Shown piece after piece: positions 1-9,017 of a DNA stretch of 64,000 bases. Source of the stretch: Henriciella litoralis (GTDB lineage Bacteria; Pseudomonadota; Alphaproteobacteria; Caulobacterales; Hyphomonadaceae); NCBI RefSeq assembly GCF_002088935.1, contig NZ_NCSS01000004.1, forward strand, positions 372,001-436,000. The letters run 5' to 3'. The notes below the pieces were generated by a model, which saw only the letters and a list, made by a program, of their open reading frames with translations, searched no databases and was not told where the DNA came from. The stretch's first letter is position 1. The number at the start of each line of letters is the position of its first letter. A program made the translations under genes and the position numbers.

Positions 1-592
1 TCAGGTCTTTGCGGACCTTGCCGATGGGGCGGGTAAATCCTGCATCGTCATTCTGGGCGGCGACTCCAAGGCGCACAAATTCACCGAAGCGGCGGCTGAA
101 ACGCTGGCAGGTCAACTCGAAGCCCTTGCGCAGGCCGGCTGGCGTCTTCGCATCACCACATCGCGGCGCACGCCCCTACCCGTCATCGCACGCATGCGCG
201 CTCTGGCAGACAAGGTCGGCGCGCGCTTCTGGGCCGGACCGCAGGACGGGCCAAACCCGTATCTCGCATGGCTCATCTATTCAGATGCCGCCATCGTCAC
301 CGAAGACAGCGCCAATATGCTGTCAGATGCCGCCTGGCACGGCCTGCCCATCCATATCGCGCGTCTGGAAGGCTCATCGCCGAAATTTGACCGTCTGCAC
401 GAAAGCCTGATCGAGCGTGGCTGCGCCCGATGGTTTGATGGGGACCTCGCCGACTGGACCTATCCGCCCTTGCGAGAAGCAGACCGCGTGGCCGATGAAA
501 TCGTCCGTCACCTCATTGAGCGGCACCCTCAACCTGCCATGAAATCCGTTGAAGATCAGCAGGTTGTACTCCCTGACTGGCTCAACGATTGA
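1..592 (+). CDS. ELM1-like (DUF1022) protein, 3' part
   Basis: The reading frame is open from base 2 to the stop at 590-592, so the gene starts before the window. The visible 196 residues carry features of the COG3660/DUF1022 family, named after plant mitochondrial fission factor ELM1: a GGDSKAH segment, TTSRRTP, and EDSANMLSDAA near the C-terminus, which resemble the sugar-nucleotide-binding half of GT-B folds. The bacterial function is not established. The downstream CDF gene follows after 77 bp on the same strand. Confidence 0.8.
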   Translation, partial: QVFADLADGAGKSCIVILGGDSKAHKFTEAAAETLAGQLEALAQAGWRLRITTSRRTPLPVIARMRALADKVGARFWAGPQDGPNPYLAWLIYSDAAIVTEDSANMLSDAAWHGLPIHIARLEGSSPKFDRLHESLIERGCARWFDGDLADWTYPPLREADRVADEIVRHLIERHPQPAMKSVEDQQVVLPDWLND

Positions 593-669
593 TATGGAAT
601 AACATTCTAAGCTGTTGTTTTTTATCTATTTTTATTGACTCGCGCCCGGAGTCATCCGAGATAGGGCTC

Positions 670-1587
670 ATGGGCCACTCTCACGATCATAGCCATTCGC
701 ACGCCGGACACGGCCATTCACATGACCATGTGATTACCGACAGCGCCGACGCGCGCCGCCGGGTCGCCATTGCCGCCTTCCTGACCTTCGGCTTCATGTT
801 TGCCGAGGTGATTGGCGGGGTCATTTCAGGCTCGCTCGCCCTGCTGGCTGATGCTGCGCACATGCTGACCGATGCCGGCTCCCTCGCGCTCGCCTGGCTC
901 GGCTTCAAGCTTGCCGAGCGTCCCGCTGATCAGCATCGCAGCTTCGGCTGGGCGCGCTTCAAGATTCTCGCCGCCTTCGTCAATGGCCTCGCACTTCTGG
1001 TGCTGGCCGCCTGGATTGTCTTCGAGGCCATCCATCGCCTGATGGCGCCGGAACCAGTGATGGGCCACGTGCTGATGGGCGTCGCGATTGCAGGGCTTCT
1101 GGTCAACATCATCGCCTTCACCCTCATGCACGGCGGCGACAGCGAAGACCTCAATCTGCAGGGCGCCCTCTGGCATGTCGCGGGCGATCTTCTCGGCTCG
1201 GTTGCTGCCATCGCGGCGGCCCTGATCATCATCTTCACGGGCTGGATGCCGATCGACCCGATCCTGTCCGTCCTCGTCGCGCTGTTGATCGTCATTGGCG
1301 GGGTCCGCATCACAATGAAGTCTGCCCACATCCTGATTGAGGGCGTTCCGGCCGGTATGACGCCAGCCGACATCAAGACGGACCTTGAGAGCCATCTTGA
1401 GAACGCCGCTGAGGTGACGCATGTCCACGCCTGGGCATTGAATGAGCAAAAGCCCCTCGTCACGCTGGAAGTGGTCGCTCGCGAAGGCGCATGCCTCGAC
1501 ACGTTGCGCGTCGCCGTAAAGCAGCGAATGGACGAAAAATTCGGGGTCAGCCACGCCACGGTCGAAGTGCGCAAGCCTGTGCAATAG
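670..1587 (+). CDS. Cation diffusion facilitator (CzcD/ZitB-like) metal efflux protein
   Basis: A 305-residue inner-membrane transporter expected to export Zn(II) or similar divalent ions in exchange for protons. The N-terminus is a His-rich metal-binding stretch (MGHSHDHSHSHAGHGHSHDH). About six membrane segments follow, with the HMLTD motif of TM2 and the paired HVAGDLLGS motif of TM5, which form the transport site, and then a cytoplasmic C-terminal domain. I start at 670 because the His-rich segment is the usual CDF N-terminus; an upstream in-frame ATG at 589 would overlap the preceding gene and adds a sequence unlike the family. The metal specificity cannot be read from sequence alone. 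Confidence 0.9.
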   Translation: MGHSHDHSHSHAGHGHSHDHVITDSADARRRVAIAAFLTFGFMFAEVIGGVISGSLALLADAAHMLTDAGSLALAWLGFKLAERPADQHRSFGWARFKILAAFVNGLALLVLAAWIVFEAIHRLMAPEPVMGHVLMGVAIAGLLVNIIAFTLMHGGDSEDLNLQGALWHVAGDLLGSVAAIAAALIIIFTGWMPIDPILSVLVALLIVIGGVRITMKSAHILIEGVPAGMTPADIKTDLESHLENAAEVTHVHAWALNEQKPLVTLEVVAREGACLDTLRVAVKQRMDEKFGVSHATVEVRKPVQ

Positions 1588-1688
1588 TTCTGCTACACGC
1601 GCGGTTGAGCAGGCCCGGGGGTTTATTCAACGCCGAAGAATCCCCATACCTAGGGGCTACCGAGAATAAAAGACCGGAGCCTTGGGCG

Positions 1689-2657
1689 ATGAGTGAGACA
1701 ATCCATTCCGAAATCCTGATCATCGGGTCCGGACCTGCTGGCTGGACAGCCGCCATCTATGCGGCGCGCGCCATGCGTGAGACCCGCGTTGTTGCCGGTC
1801 TACAGCCGGGCGGCCAGCTAACCATCACGACCGAGGTCGAGAACTATCCGGGCTTCTCCGAAATCCAGGGCCCTGAGCTGATGGAGAAGATGCGTGAGCA
1901 TGCCGAGAAGATGGGCACGCACATTTCCGAAGATCATATCAGCGAAGTCGATCTCGAAAGCCGTCCCTTCAAGGCCGTCGGCGAAAGCGGCGTCACCTAT
2001 ACAGGCGACGCGATGATCGTCTGCACCGGCGCGCAAGCCAAATGGCTTGGCCTGCCATCGGAGCAGAAATTCCAGGGCTTTGGCGTCTCGGCCTGCGCGA
2101 CATGCGACGGCTTCTTCTATCGCGGGAAAGAAGTCCTCGTCATTGGCGGCGGCAATACGGCCGTTGAAGAAGCGCTGTTCCTTACAAACTTCGCCTCCAA
2201 GGTCACCGTTGTGCACCGCCGCGACAGCTTCCGCGCAGAGAAGATCCTGCAGGACCGCCTGTTCAAACATCCAAAGGTCGAAATCCTCTGGGACACGGTT
2301 CTGGAAGAAGTCATCGGCGACGAAAACCCGCTCGGCGTCACCGGTGCGAAGTTGAAAAACGTAAAGACCGGTGAGGAGTTCACCCGCGATGCGCACGGCG
2401 TGTTCATCGCCATCGGCCACGCCCCCTCGACAGAGCTCTTCAAGGGCAAGCTGGACATGAAAGCCAATGGCTATCTGATCACCGAAGCTGGCACGACGAA
2501 GACCAATGTGCCCGGCGTCTATGCGGCGGGCGATGTCACGGACGAGACCTATCGTCAGGCCGTCACAGCCGCTGGCATGGGCTGTATGGCTGCTTTGGAA
2601 GCGGAACACTGGCTGGAAGAACAGGTCGCCATCGAGGACGCTGTCGCGGCCGAATAG
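1689..2657 (+). CDS. trxB: Thioredoxin-disulfide reductase
   Basis: A 322-residue FAD/NADPH enzyme that reduces thioredoxin in the cytoplasm. The N-terminal FAD-binding GSGPAG lies near residue 13. The redox-active CATC is at residues 136-139, inside the NADPH domain as in low-molecular-weight TrxB, followed by a second dinucleotide-binding GGGNTAVEEA. The C-terminal FAD segment contains YAAGDVTD. Length matches the family. The frame is open further upstream, but the conserved start is MSETIHSEILIIGSGPAG. A CCCC...GGGG near-palindrome lies about 35 bp upstream in the leader. Confidence 0.96.
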   Translation: MSETIHSEILIIGSGPAGWTAAIYAARAMRETRVVAGLQPGGQLTITTEVENYPGFSEIQGPELMEKMREHAEKMGTHISEDHISEVDLESRPFKAVGESGVTYTGDAMIVCTGAQAKWLGLPSEQKFQGFGVSACATCDGFFYRGKEVLVIGGGNTAVEEALFLTNFASKVTVVHRRDSFRAEKILQDRLFKHPKVEILWDTVLEEVIGDENPLGVTGAKLKNVKTGEEFTRDAHGVFIAIGHAPSTELFKGKLDMKANGYLITEAGTTKTNVPGVYAAGDVTDETYRQAVTAAGMGCMAALEAEHWLEEQVAIEDAVAAE

Positions 2658-2672
2658 AGCGAGCGCTCTTGC

Positions 2673-3422
2673 CTAAAGCAATGCGTCCGCGCGGGCCTCG
2701 CTCTCGCGCAAATTGTGATCGACCGTATAATTCCAGTAAGCTCTCGCGCGCTGCTGCATCAGCTTTTCCAGCGATGTCTTCGCGGTCGCTTTCAGGCTGA
2801 GGTCGAGATTGGCGTACACCTCATCGCGATACCGGCGAAGATTGCTGGCCGCCAGCGCGCGTGCATATTGCCAATAGAGCGCCGGATCATCCGGGGTCGC
2901 CGCAACTGCCGCCTTAAAGTGAGCCTCTGCATCATCCATGCTGGCGCCCATGATCGCAGAGCCAAGCGCCCCGCCCTTCCCGACAACCTCGACATGCCAG
3001 ACGGCCAGAAAGCCGTGCGCATAGGCATTGTCAGGGTCATCCTCGATGACGCTCTCGGCGAGTTCCCGTCCCTGTTTGCCATAGCCGGAATCAAGCACCG
3101 CCCGCGTACTCATCGAGCGCGCCTTCATCGCCAGGGCGATCGCCAGCTGTAGACGTCCCTCAATATGGTCAGCGTCCTGCGCAATCGCCTGCCGGGCGAG
3201 GCTCTCGGCCTTGTCGAGCTGAACCTTGTCCAGCGTCCCGTTGACGACCTGCTCTGCGAGGAGGGACCGCGCGGCAAGCGCCAGGCTGTCGGCACTGCCA
3301 TCTTTCTCCGCCAGCCCCGCGGCCTCGCTGTACTGGCCGGCCGCAAATGCATCCTCCGGCGTTTTCGCCGTGGCGAGGAACGGCAGGACAAAAAGGGCTA
3401 TCAGGCTCAAAATCGTTCGCAT
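2673..3422 (-). CDS. Secreted TPR-like protein of unknown function
   Basis: A 249-residue protein with a clear signal peptide (MRTILSLIALFVLPFLA, cleavage near TAK). The rest is Ala-rich helical repeat sequence of the tetratricopeptide type: DAFAAGQYSEAAGLAEK, ESLARQAIAQDADHIEGR, AHFKAAVAATPDDPALYW. It is probably periplasmic and likely protein-binding, but no specific partner can be named. I chose the ATG at 3422 because the signal peptide begins there; the longer frame adds a charged, non-signal stretch. It is convergent with trxB, 15 bp away, with a small AGAGCG/CGCTCT hairpin between them. Confidence 0.7.
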   Translation of the reverse strand: MRTILSLIALFVLPFLATAKTPEDAFAAGQYSEAAGLAEKDGSADSLALAARSLLAEQVVNGTLDKVQLDKAESLARQAIAQDADHIEGRLQLAIALAMKARSMSTRAVLDSGYGKQGRELAESVIEDDPDNAYAHGFLAVWHVEVVGKGGALGSAIMGASMDDAEAHFKAAVAATPDDPALYWQYARALAASNLRRYRDEVYANLDLSLKATAKTSLEKLMQQRARAYWNYTVDHNLRESEARADALL

Positions 3423-3550
3423 GTAGACGACATTAGCGCGTTTCAAAGCCGTGCCCAATCTGTATTCGCGCTTCACCCAATCGCACCCCCGGTATGCAGT
3501 TGCAACGTGCCCCTGCCCGACTTAAGTTCTGAACAGGGAGCACCACGAAT

Positions 3551-4690
3551 ATGACGGATGTAATCGCCCACGGTATTGCAGATGAGCGATTTGGCGCCGT
3601 CCGCGAACAGTTCGAAAACAATCTCAGGAATGGAGCCGACATTGGAGCGTCCTTCTGTGTGACGAAGGATGGTGAAACGGTCGTCGATCTCTGGGGCGGT
3701 TTTGCGGATGAGGCGAAAACCCGGCCTTGGGAAAGAGACACAATCGTCAATGTCTACTCAACCACCAAGACGGTCACCGCGCTCGTAGCGCTCTATATTG
3801 CGGACAAAGGCCTTATCGACTTCGATGCGCCGGTCGCAGACTACTGGCCGGAGTTTGCTGCCAATGGAAAGCAGGCGGTCAAAGTCTCGCACCTGATGAG
3901 CCATTCGGCAGGCCTACCAGGCTGGGCAGAGCCTGTGGACAAGGAAGTTTTGTACGACTGGGATCGCGCGACCAGCCTTCTGGCCGAACAGGCGCCGATG
4001 TGGGAGCCGGGCTCAGCCTCCGGCTATCACGCGCTCTCGCAAGGCTATCTGGTCGGTGAAGTCATTCGGCGGGCCTGTGGCCGCACTGTCGGAACCGTTC
4101 TTCGCGAGGACTTTGCCGATCCGCTGGGTCTGGACTTCCATATAGGGCTACCGGCCTCAGAAGATCATCGGGTCGCAGACCTGACGCCACCGCCGGGTGT
4201 GCGCGGCGGCCTGTCCTACGACAGCGCCATAAAGAAAGCTGCCTTTACGCGGCCTCCGATCGACGTATCAGAAACCCGAACCCGCGCTTGGCGAGGTGCC
4301 GAGATTCCGGCAGCGGGTGGTACCGGCAATGCCCGTTCTGTGGCTCAAATTCATACCATTCTCGCCAATGGCGGCACGTTCGGCGGCAAGCGTTTCCTTT
4401 CAGACGCCGGTTGCCGCAAGGCGCTAGAATGTCAGATAGAGGGAACGGACCTGGTCCTCAGCATGCCGGTACGCTTCGGCATGGGTTTCGGTCTTTCCGG
4501 CCCGATGTCGCCTGTCCTTCACGAAGAAGCTATGTTCTGGGGCGGATATGGCGGCTCAATTGTCCTCATCGACATGGCCGCCCGCACGACAATCGCCTAC
4601 GCCATGAACCGGATGGCAGGTACAACCACTGGCGATATGCGCGCCATCGGACTTGCCGCCGCCACCTGGCAAGTTCTCGCCGCTGCCTAG
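3551..4690 (+). CDS. Class C beta-lactamase-like serine hydrolase (family VIII esterase type)
   Basis: A 379-residue protein of the beta-lactamase/transpeptidase fold (COG1680). The nucleophile motif S-T-T-K is at residues 70-73, preceded by VNVY as in the EstB group, and the Tyr motif is seen as Y159-H-A. There is no signal peptide, which favours a cytoplasmic esterase or peptidase over a true beta-lactamase. A GGAG Shine-Dalgarno lies about 10 bp before the ATG. The next gene begins 8 bp after the stop on the same strand, so the two are probably co-transcribed. The substrate is unknown. Confidence 0.85.
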   Translation: MTDVIAHGIADERFGAVREQFENNLRNGADIGASFCVTKDGETVVDLWGGFADEAKTRPWERDTIVNVYSTTKTVTALVALYIADKGLIDFDAPVADYWPEFAANGKQAVKVSHLMSHSAGLPGWAEPVDKEVLYDWDRATSLLAEQAPMWEPGSASGYHALSQGYLVGEVIRRACGRTVGTVLREDFADPLGLDFHIGLPASEDHRVADLTPPPGVRGGLSYDSAIKKAAFTRPPIDVSETRTRAWRGAEIPAAGGTGNARSVAQIHTILANGGTFGGKRFLSDAGCRKALECQIEGTDLVLSMPVRFGMGFGLSGPMSPVLHEEAMFWGGYGGSIVLIDMAARTTIAYAMNRMAGTTTGDMRAIGLAAATWQVLAAA

Positions 4691-4697
4691 GCGTCTC

Positions 4698-5810
4698 ATG
4701 GAAAAACTCGAAGCAGACCTTGTTGTGATCGGCGCGGGCGTCATTGGTCTCGCCATCGCGCGCGCCTGCGCCCTGGCTGGCCGCGATGTCATCGTGCTGG
4801 AGGCCGAGGACGCCATCGCTGTGCATACATCCTCGCGCAACTCAGAAGTCATCCATGCTGGGCTTTATTACGCCAAGGGGTCGCTGAAGGCCCGGTTCTG
4901 CGTCGAAGGCCGCCGCAAGCTTTACGACTATCTCGAAACCAGAGGCATCACCTACAAGAATTGCGGCAAGCTTGTCGTTGCCCATGCGGACGAAGCACCG
5001 GACCTCGAAGGCATCTTAGCCCGCGCCCGCGACAATGGCGTTGAAGACCTCTCAATCATCCCCGGCGTCGAGGCCCGCCGCCTTGAGCCAGCTTTGGCCG
5101 AGAGCATAACGGATGCCATCCATTCGCCCGTCTCCGGTATATTTGACAGCCATGGCTATTTCCTTGCGCTGCAGGGCGAGATTGAGGACCATGGCGGCAT
5201 GATCGCCTTTGGCACGCCGGTGGAGCGCGGCAGCGTCCTGCCAGGCGGCGGCGTTGAGCTCGTCACAGGCGGCGCCATGCCCGCCACGGTCATTGCGCGC
5301 ACCGTCATCAATGCCGCCGGCCATACCGCCATCCAGCTTGCAAAACATATTGAAGGCGGCGCAGACGGCCTGCCTGAGCCGCATTACGTCAAAGGCAGCT
5401 ATTTCAGCATCACCGGCAAGACGCCTTTCTCGCGGCTGATCTATCCCATGCCGGGCCGCTCGAGCCTTGGGCTTCACCTCACCGTAGATCTCGCCGGGCG
5501 CGGCAAGCTTGGCCCGGATGCGGAATGGCTGCCTGAGGACGCCGCCCCGCCCTTCGATTACCGCGTCGACCCGGCCCGCGCGCCGCATTTCTATGCCTCC
5601 GCCCGCCGTTACTGGCCGGGCCTGCCGGATGGCGCCCTTGCGCCCGACTATGCCGGCGTGCGCCCAAAGATCGTCAGCAAGGGCCAGCCCTCGGGCGACT
5701 TCATGATCATCGACGCCGCGCCCGGCCTCATCCATCTGGTCGGCATTGAAAGCCCGGGACTGACATCTTCGCTCGCGATTGCAGATCACGTCGCCGGGAT
5801 GCTGGAATAG
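4698..5810 (+). CDS. FAD-dependent oxidoreductase, L-2-hydroxyglutarate oxidase-like
   Basis: A 370-residue DAO-fold flavoprotein. The N-terminal Rossmann motif is VVIGAGVIGLAIARA, followed by HTSSRNSEVIHAGLYY, which matches the conserved segment of the L2HGDH/LhgO group. The C-terminal part has the FMIIDAAPGLIHLVGIESPGL-type FAD-closing segment. The likely reaction is oxidation of L-2-hydroxyglutarate or a related 2-hydroxy acid to the keto acid, but the exact substrate is inferred. I start at MEKLEADL, 7 bp after the preceding gene. Confidence 0.82.
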   Translation: MEKLEADLVVIGAGVIGLAIARACALAGRDVIVLEAEDAIAVHTSSRNSEVIHAGLYYAKGSLKARFCVEGRRKLYDYLETRGITYKNCGKLVVAHADEAPDLEGILARARDNGVEDLSIIPGVEARRLEPALAESITDAIHSPVSGIFDSHGYFLALQGEIEDHGGMIAFGTPVERGSVLPGGGVELVTGGAMPATVIARTVINAAGHTAIQLAKHIEGGADGLPEPHYVKGSYFSITGKTPFSRLIYPMPGRSSLGLHLTVDLAGRGKLGPDAEWLPEDAAPPFDYRVDPARAPHFYASARRYWPGLPDGALAPDYAGVRPKIVSKGQPSGDFMIIDAAPGLIHLVGIESPGLTSSLAIADHVAGMLE

Positions 5811-5860
5811 GCGGTTGCAGACCCCGCACAGACTGTGTATTCAGCCCGCTTGCCCGGATC

Positions 5861-5937
5861 GGTTCGGTAGCTCAGCTGGTTAGAGCGCGCGACTCATAAT
5901 CGCGAGGTCGGGAGTTCAAGTCTCCCCCGAACCACCA
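5861..5937 (+). tRNA. tRNA with CAT anticodon, probably tRNA-Ile2 (lysidine type)
   Basis: The 77-nt sequence folds as a full cloverleaf. The acceptor pairs GGTTCGG with CCGAACC, the D arm is GCTC/GAGC, the anticodon stem is CGCGA/TCGCG with loop CTCATAA, the T arm is GGGAG/CTCCC, and CCA is encoded. The anticodon is CAT, which fits elongator Met or the Ile2 tRNA whose C34 becomes lysidine. The anticodon arm and T loop (GACTCATAATCG..., GTTCAAGTC) resemble E. coli tRNA-Ile2 more than elongator tRNA-Met, so I favour Ile2. It is not an initiator, as it lacks the three G:C pairs at the loop-proximal end of the anticodon stem. Confidence 0.93.
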
Positions 5938-6072
5938 TTCCGCGCACCGCCTGCCTGATATTGCGCAATAATTGCTGCGACAGAGCGATCCCAATTCTTC
6001 TATTCACAACTGGCTTGTAGTTTATCCACGAACATTACTGTTTCGTAACAGGGGATCATTTCGGCGCAGATA

Positions 6073-6176
6073 CAAAAAGGGTGGCCTTTTTGCACCGGAA
6101 CGTGTATAGGATAGGCGCTAGTAGAGTATATATGTAGAGTGTCTTAGGGGGACCAATTTGGTCTCCCTTTTTCTTT
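6073..6176 (+). ncRNA. Candidate small non-coding transcript region behind the tRNA
   Basis: The 298 bp between the tRNA and the clpP terminator hold no convincing protein frame. They contain two structured elements on the + strand: a perfect CAAAAAGG-GTGG-CCTTTTTG hairpin (6073-6092) and a strong terminator (6147-6176). The first could end a tRNA-derived read-through transcript; the second needs a transcript starting between them or further upstream. A TATAGGAT box at about 6105 is a possible -10, but no good -35 is visible. I cannot name an RNA family, so this is a hypothesis only. Confidence 0.3.
6147..6176 (+). terminator. Rho-independent terminator
   Basis: GGGGGACC and GGTCTCCC form a GC-rich stem around an A/T loop, followed directly by TTTTTCTTT. 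Orientation is + strand, about 210 bp after the tRNA and with no protein gene in between. Confidence 0.75.
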
Positions 6177-6235
6177 GCGCGAAATAAAGTCGCTGTCGGC
6201 TTCTCCATTCCCTGCCGCATTCCCCTCCCCCAGAC

Positions 6236-6262
6236 AAAAAAACGGCAGCCCGCAGGCTGCCG
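6236..6262 (-). terminator. Rho-independent terminator of the ClpP-like gene
   Basis: Read on the minus strand, CGGCAGCC-TGC-GGGCTGCCG is followed by seven T residues. It lies 31 bp beyond the stop codon of the ClpP-like gene. Confidence 0.88.
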
Positions 6263-6293
6263 CTTGTAAGATTTGTTTTTGAAAAAAGCGCGT

Positions 6294-6884
6294 CTAGCTG
6301 ACTTCGCGGCGGCTCGTCACGATCTTGCTGACGAGGCCGTATTCAACCGCTTCTTCTGCGCTCATCCAGTGATCGCGGTCGGTATCGGCCTTGATCTTTT
6401 CGAGCGTCTGGCCGGTGGCTTTCGCGAAAATCTTGTTCAGGCGTTCACGCATCCGGACGATCTCACGGACCTGGATCTCAACGTCGGACGCCTGACCCCC
6501 AAATCCACCACGTGGTTCATGAAGCAGGAAGCGCGTATTCGGCAGCGCGTAGCGGTTTTCCTTCTGCGCGGCTGAATAGATCAGCGCGCCGGCAGACGCG
6601 ACCCAGCCCGAGCCGAGCACTTTCACAGGCGCGGCGACGAATTTGATCATGTCATGGATCATGTCGCCGGATTCGACATGGCCGCCGGGCGAGGAAATCA
6701 CCAGCAGGATCGGCTTGTCACTCTTGGCGTCCAGCGCCAGCAGACGCTCACAGACGCGGCGCGCCAGCTTGTCGTCTACGCCGCCCGTCAGAAGGATTGT
6801 CCGGGCATCGAACAGCGCCTCCTCAAGAAAGGCGTTCGGCTCGCTCATCGGCTTGTTTTCGGTCTCGTCATCGAGGCGGTTCAT
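6294..6884 (-). CDS. ClpP-like serine protease subunit
   Basis: A 196-residue ClpP/crotonase-fold peptidase. The catalytic triad is present in family order: Ser98 in GWVASAGALIYSA, His122 in LLHEPRGG, and Asp171 in DTDRDHWMSAEEAVEYGL. The surrounding residues differ from canonical ClpP (GQAASMGA, MIHQPLGG), so this is probably the second, divergent ClpP of the genome rather than the housekeeping copy. No clpX or tig is adjacent. The ATG at 6884 has GGGAG five bases upstream; a GTG two codons earlier would overlap that Shine-Dalgarno. A strong terminator follows. Confidence 0.87.
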   Translation of the reverse strand: MNRLDDETENKPMSEPNAFLEEALFDARTILLTGGVDDKLARRVCERLLALDAKSDKPILLVISSPGGHVESGDMIHDMIKFVAAPVKVLGSGWVASAGALIYSAAQKENRYALPNTRFLLHEPRGGFGGQASDVEIQVREIVRMRERLNKIFAKATGQTLEKIKADTDRDHWMSAEEAVEYGLVSKIVTSRREVS

Positions 6885-6956
6885 GGTCACTCCCGTGCAT
6901 TCAATCTGTTGTCATAGGTGAGGCGCGCCAGCGCCCCGGTCAAGCGCCGCGCTCAC

Positions 6957-8996
6957 CTATTCTGGCGTGTGGGTCACACTAATCCCCATCCGCTTGATTT
7001 CAGCGGCCGGATCTTCGCTCTCTGCCATGGCATCAAATTGCGCCTGCCCAAGCGGTTTGTCCGGCTTCACGCGGATTTCGAGGCTGCCACCTGGCGTCTG
7101 ATAATACGCCGCAATCGACTCCAGCCACGCCTCGGCGGGTGGATATTCCGCTTTTGCAGCGGCCTTGGCACTGCGAACCATGGTCGCGATATTGGCGCGC
7201 ATCTGCTTTGGCGGCATGGTCGAGAGCGTCGCGCCCCACCCCTCATTCGAATACACCTTGCCCAGCTCATTGAGATAGCCGAACAGCTTGTCATATCCGC
7301 CATTGTCCCTGTCGAAATAGCGCATGCTAACGAAGGCCAGCTTGTCTTCGAGGACGGGCGTTATCGCTTCCGACCAGCCTTCATCCGCTTCATAGGCCGC
7401 GCGAATGTCTCCATAGTCAGGCAGGTTGATATCCAGCGTGAATGCAGTTTCGCCAAACCCGTCGGCCTCTGAGGCGAGGCTGAAGGATGTACGGCCGGTA
7501 TTCTCGTTCCAGTTTGCCACGCCGCGGAAATTGAAAGGAATGACAGCCAGCCCGTTTTCATCCAGAAGGCCAATTGCTGTGTCCAGATTTTCGCGGATCT
7601 CCTTCATCTCTGCTTCCGTCTCTGCATCGTCGGAAGCTGACGGGATCAGCTGCATCACAAAACGTCCATACTCGCCGGGATGGATCATCGCGCCGCTGAT
7701 ACGGCCCTCCAGGCTACGCGGAAGGAGCCAGACAAAGTCATCGCCCATGAACTGCAGGCTACGCGCGCTAAAGGTCTCATTGCCGTTGATTGTCTGCACA
7801 TAGTCCTGCCCAGACCATGTGCCGAGACTCATCAGGTCGCGCTCACGAATCCCCGGGAACTCGCTGCGCGCGAGGAAACCAGCAAGCTTGTCGAGCTCCA
7901 GCCCCTCATAGGAGCTGAAAGCCACACTCTCGACCTGTGCGTAGTTCAGGCCGCTGGGATAGGCGGCCGCTACCATCTCATCATCGTCGGCAGAGACCTT
8001 CACTTCCTGCCCCTGTCGGATGCCCGCATAGACGAGGCGGTCGATATCAAAGCCGCGATAGCCCTCATAACCGGAGAAATCGATGGAGACGTAGAAGACC
8101 TGGCTGAACGCGTCTGAGCCCATGTCGAACTGCACCTCAGTCCCGCTCACCGCGCCCTTTTCTATTTCGATAGTGCGCAACACGGCGATGACTTGCTGGG
8201 CAAGGCGAAGGGTCTTCAGCCCCTCATCAACTTCCGCAACCTCATCGACGGCGTCTTCAGCGGGCAGGTCCATTGGGTCATCGGCTTCAGGATAGGCATC
8301 GCTGTCCCAATCGCTGCTGTCGTTAAACATCTCGTCGAGGGCTGCATACTGCGCCTCACTCAGCGGCACGTATTCGAACGGGCGCAGCTTGCCCCCGCTC
8401 ATCGCCAGACGCTCTGTCGTGCCGTCTAGCTGGCGCACCCCAAACTCTGCGAATTCCGCATCATCGGTCTGGATTTCGTCTTCCAGTGTCTGGAACAGGG
8501 AATTCAGCGCATCAGCGGCACCAAAATAGCTAAGATCGCGCGCCACAACGCGCTCGAACATGTCGCCTTGCTCATCAAGACGCTCGCCGCGCAAACGGGC
8601 CGCGATGAAATCGGAATTGAGCCCCCAGATGTCGGCTTCGGCAATTGCGAGACCAAAGGCCGGCTCTGTGTTTATGGTAATCCGGAGATTTTCGAGCCGG
8701 GTGGCACCATTGTCCTCATTGAATGATTTCTCATCCCAGCTGAGGCTCACCAGATCAGGCAGCGCATCCTGAATGTCGGCCAGCTCAGCCTCGCGGCCAT
8801 CTCTCACTGTAAACAGCTCGTCCGCGAAAGACTCGAAACTGTCCATCGTGGCGGCCCAGTCGGGCATGCCATCAGCAGCTTCAGGTGTACCACCCTCGAA
8901 GCCTGCTACATCGGGAAGCGGTGGCGGCTCATTCTTTCCGCATGCCGCAATACCGAACGAAACTGCAAGAGCAGCGATCCACTTGAGCGATTTCAT
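6957..8996 (-). CDS. Large lipoprotein of unknown function
   Basis: A 679-residue protein with a lipoprotein signal (MKSLKWIAALAVSFGIAAC, Cys19 as the lipidation site). The mature part is acidic, with a Glu/Asp-rich linker near residues 230-260 (DDPMDLPAEDAVDEVAEVDE), and otherwise looks like a beta-rich envelope protein. I recognise no catalytic motif or named domain. It is followed at 61 bp (convergent end 6957 to start 6884) by the ClpP-like gene on the same strand. Function unknown; anchoring to the envelope is the only supported inference. Confidence 0.75.
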   Translation of the reverse strand: MKSLKWIAALAVSFGIAACGKNEPPPLPDVAGFEGGTPEAADGMPDWAATMDSFESFADELFTVRDGREAELADIQDALPDLVSLSWDEKSFNEDNGATRLENLRITINTEPAFGLAIAEADIWGLNSDFIAARLRGERLDEQGDMFERVVARDLSYFGAADALNSLFQTLEDEIQTDDAEFAEFGVRQLDGTTERLAMSGGKLRPFEYVPLSEAQYAALDEMFNDSSDWDSDAYPEADDPMDLPAEDAVDEVAEVDEGLKTLRLAQQVIAVLRTIEIEKGAVSGTEVQFDMGSDAFSQVFYVSIDFSGYEGYRGFDIDRLVYAGIRQGQEVKVSADDDEMVAAAYPSGLNYAQVESVAFSSYEGLELDKLAGFLARSEFPGIRERDLMSLGTWSGQDYVQTINGNETFSARSLQFMGDDFVWLLPRSLEGRISGAMIHPGEYGRFVMQLIPSASDDAETEAEMKEIRENLDTAIGLLDENGLAVIPFNFRGVANWNENTGRTSFSLASEADGFGETAFTLDINLPDYGDIRAAYEADEGWSEAITPVLEDKLAFVSMRYFDRDNGGYDKLFGYLNELGKVYSNEGWGATLSTMPPKQMRANIATMVRSAKAAAKAEYPPAEAWLESIAAYYQTPGGSLEIRVKPDKPLGQAQFDAMAESEDPAAEIKRMGISVTHTPE

Positions 8997-9017
8997 CTTT
9001 AACTGTCCCCAAAAAGC

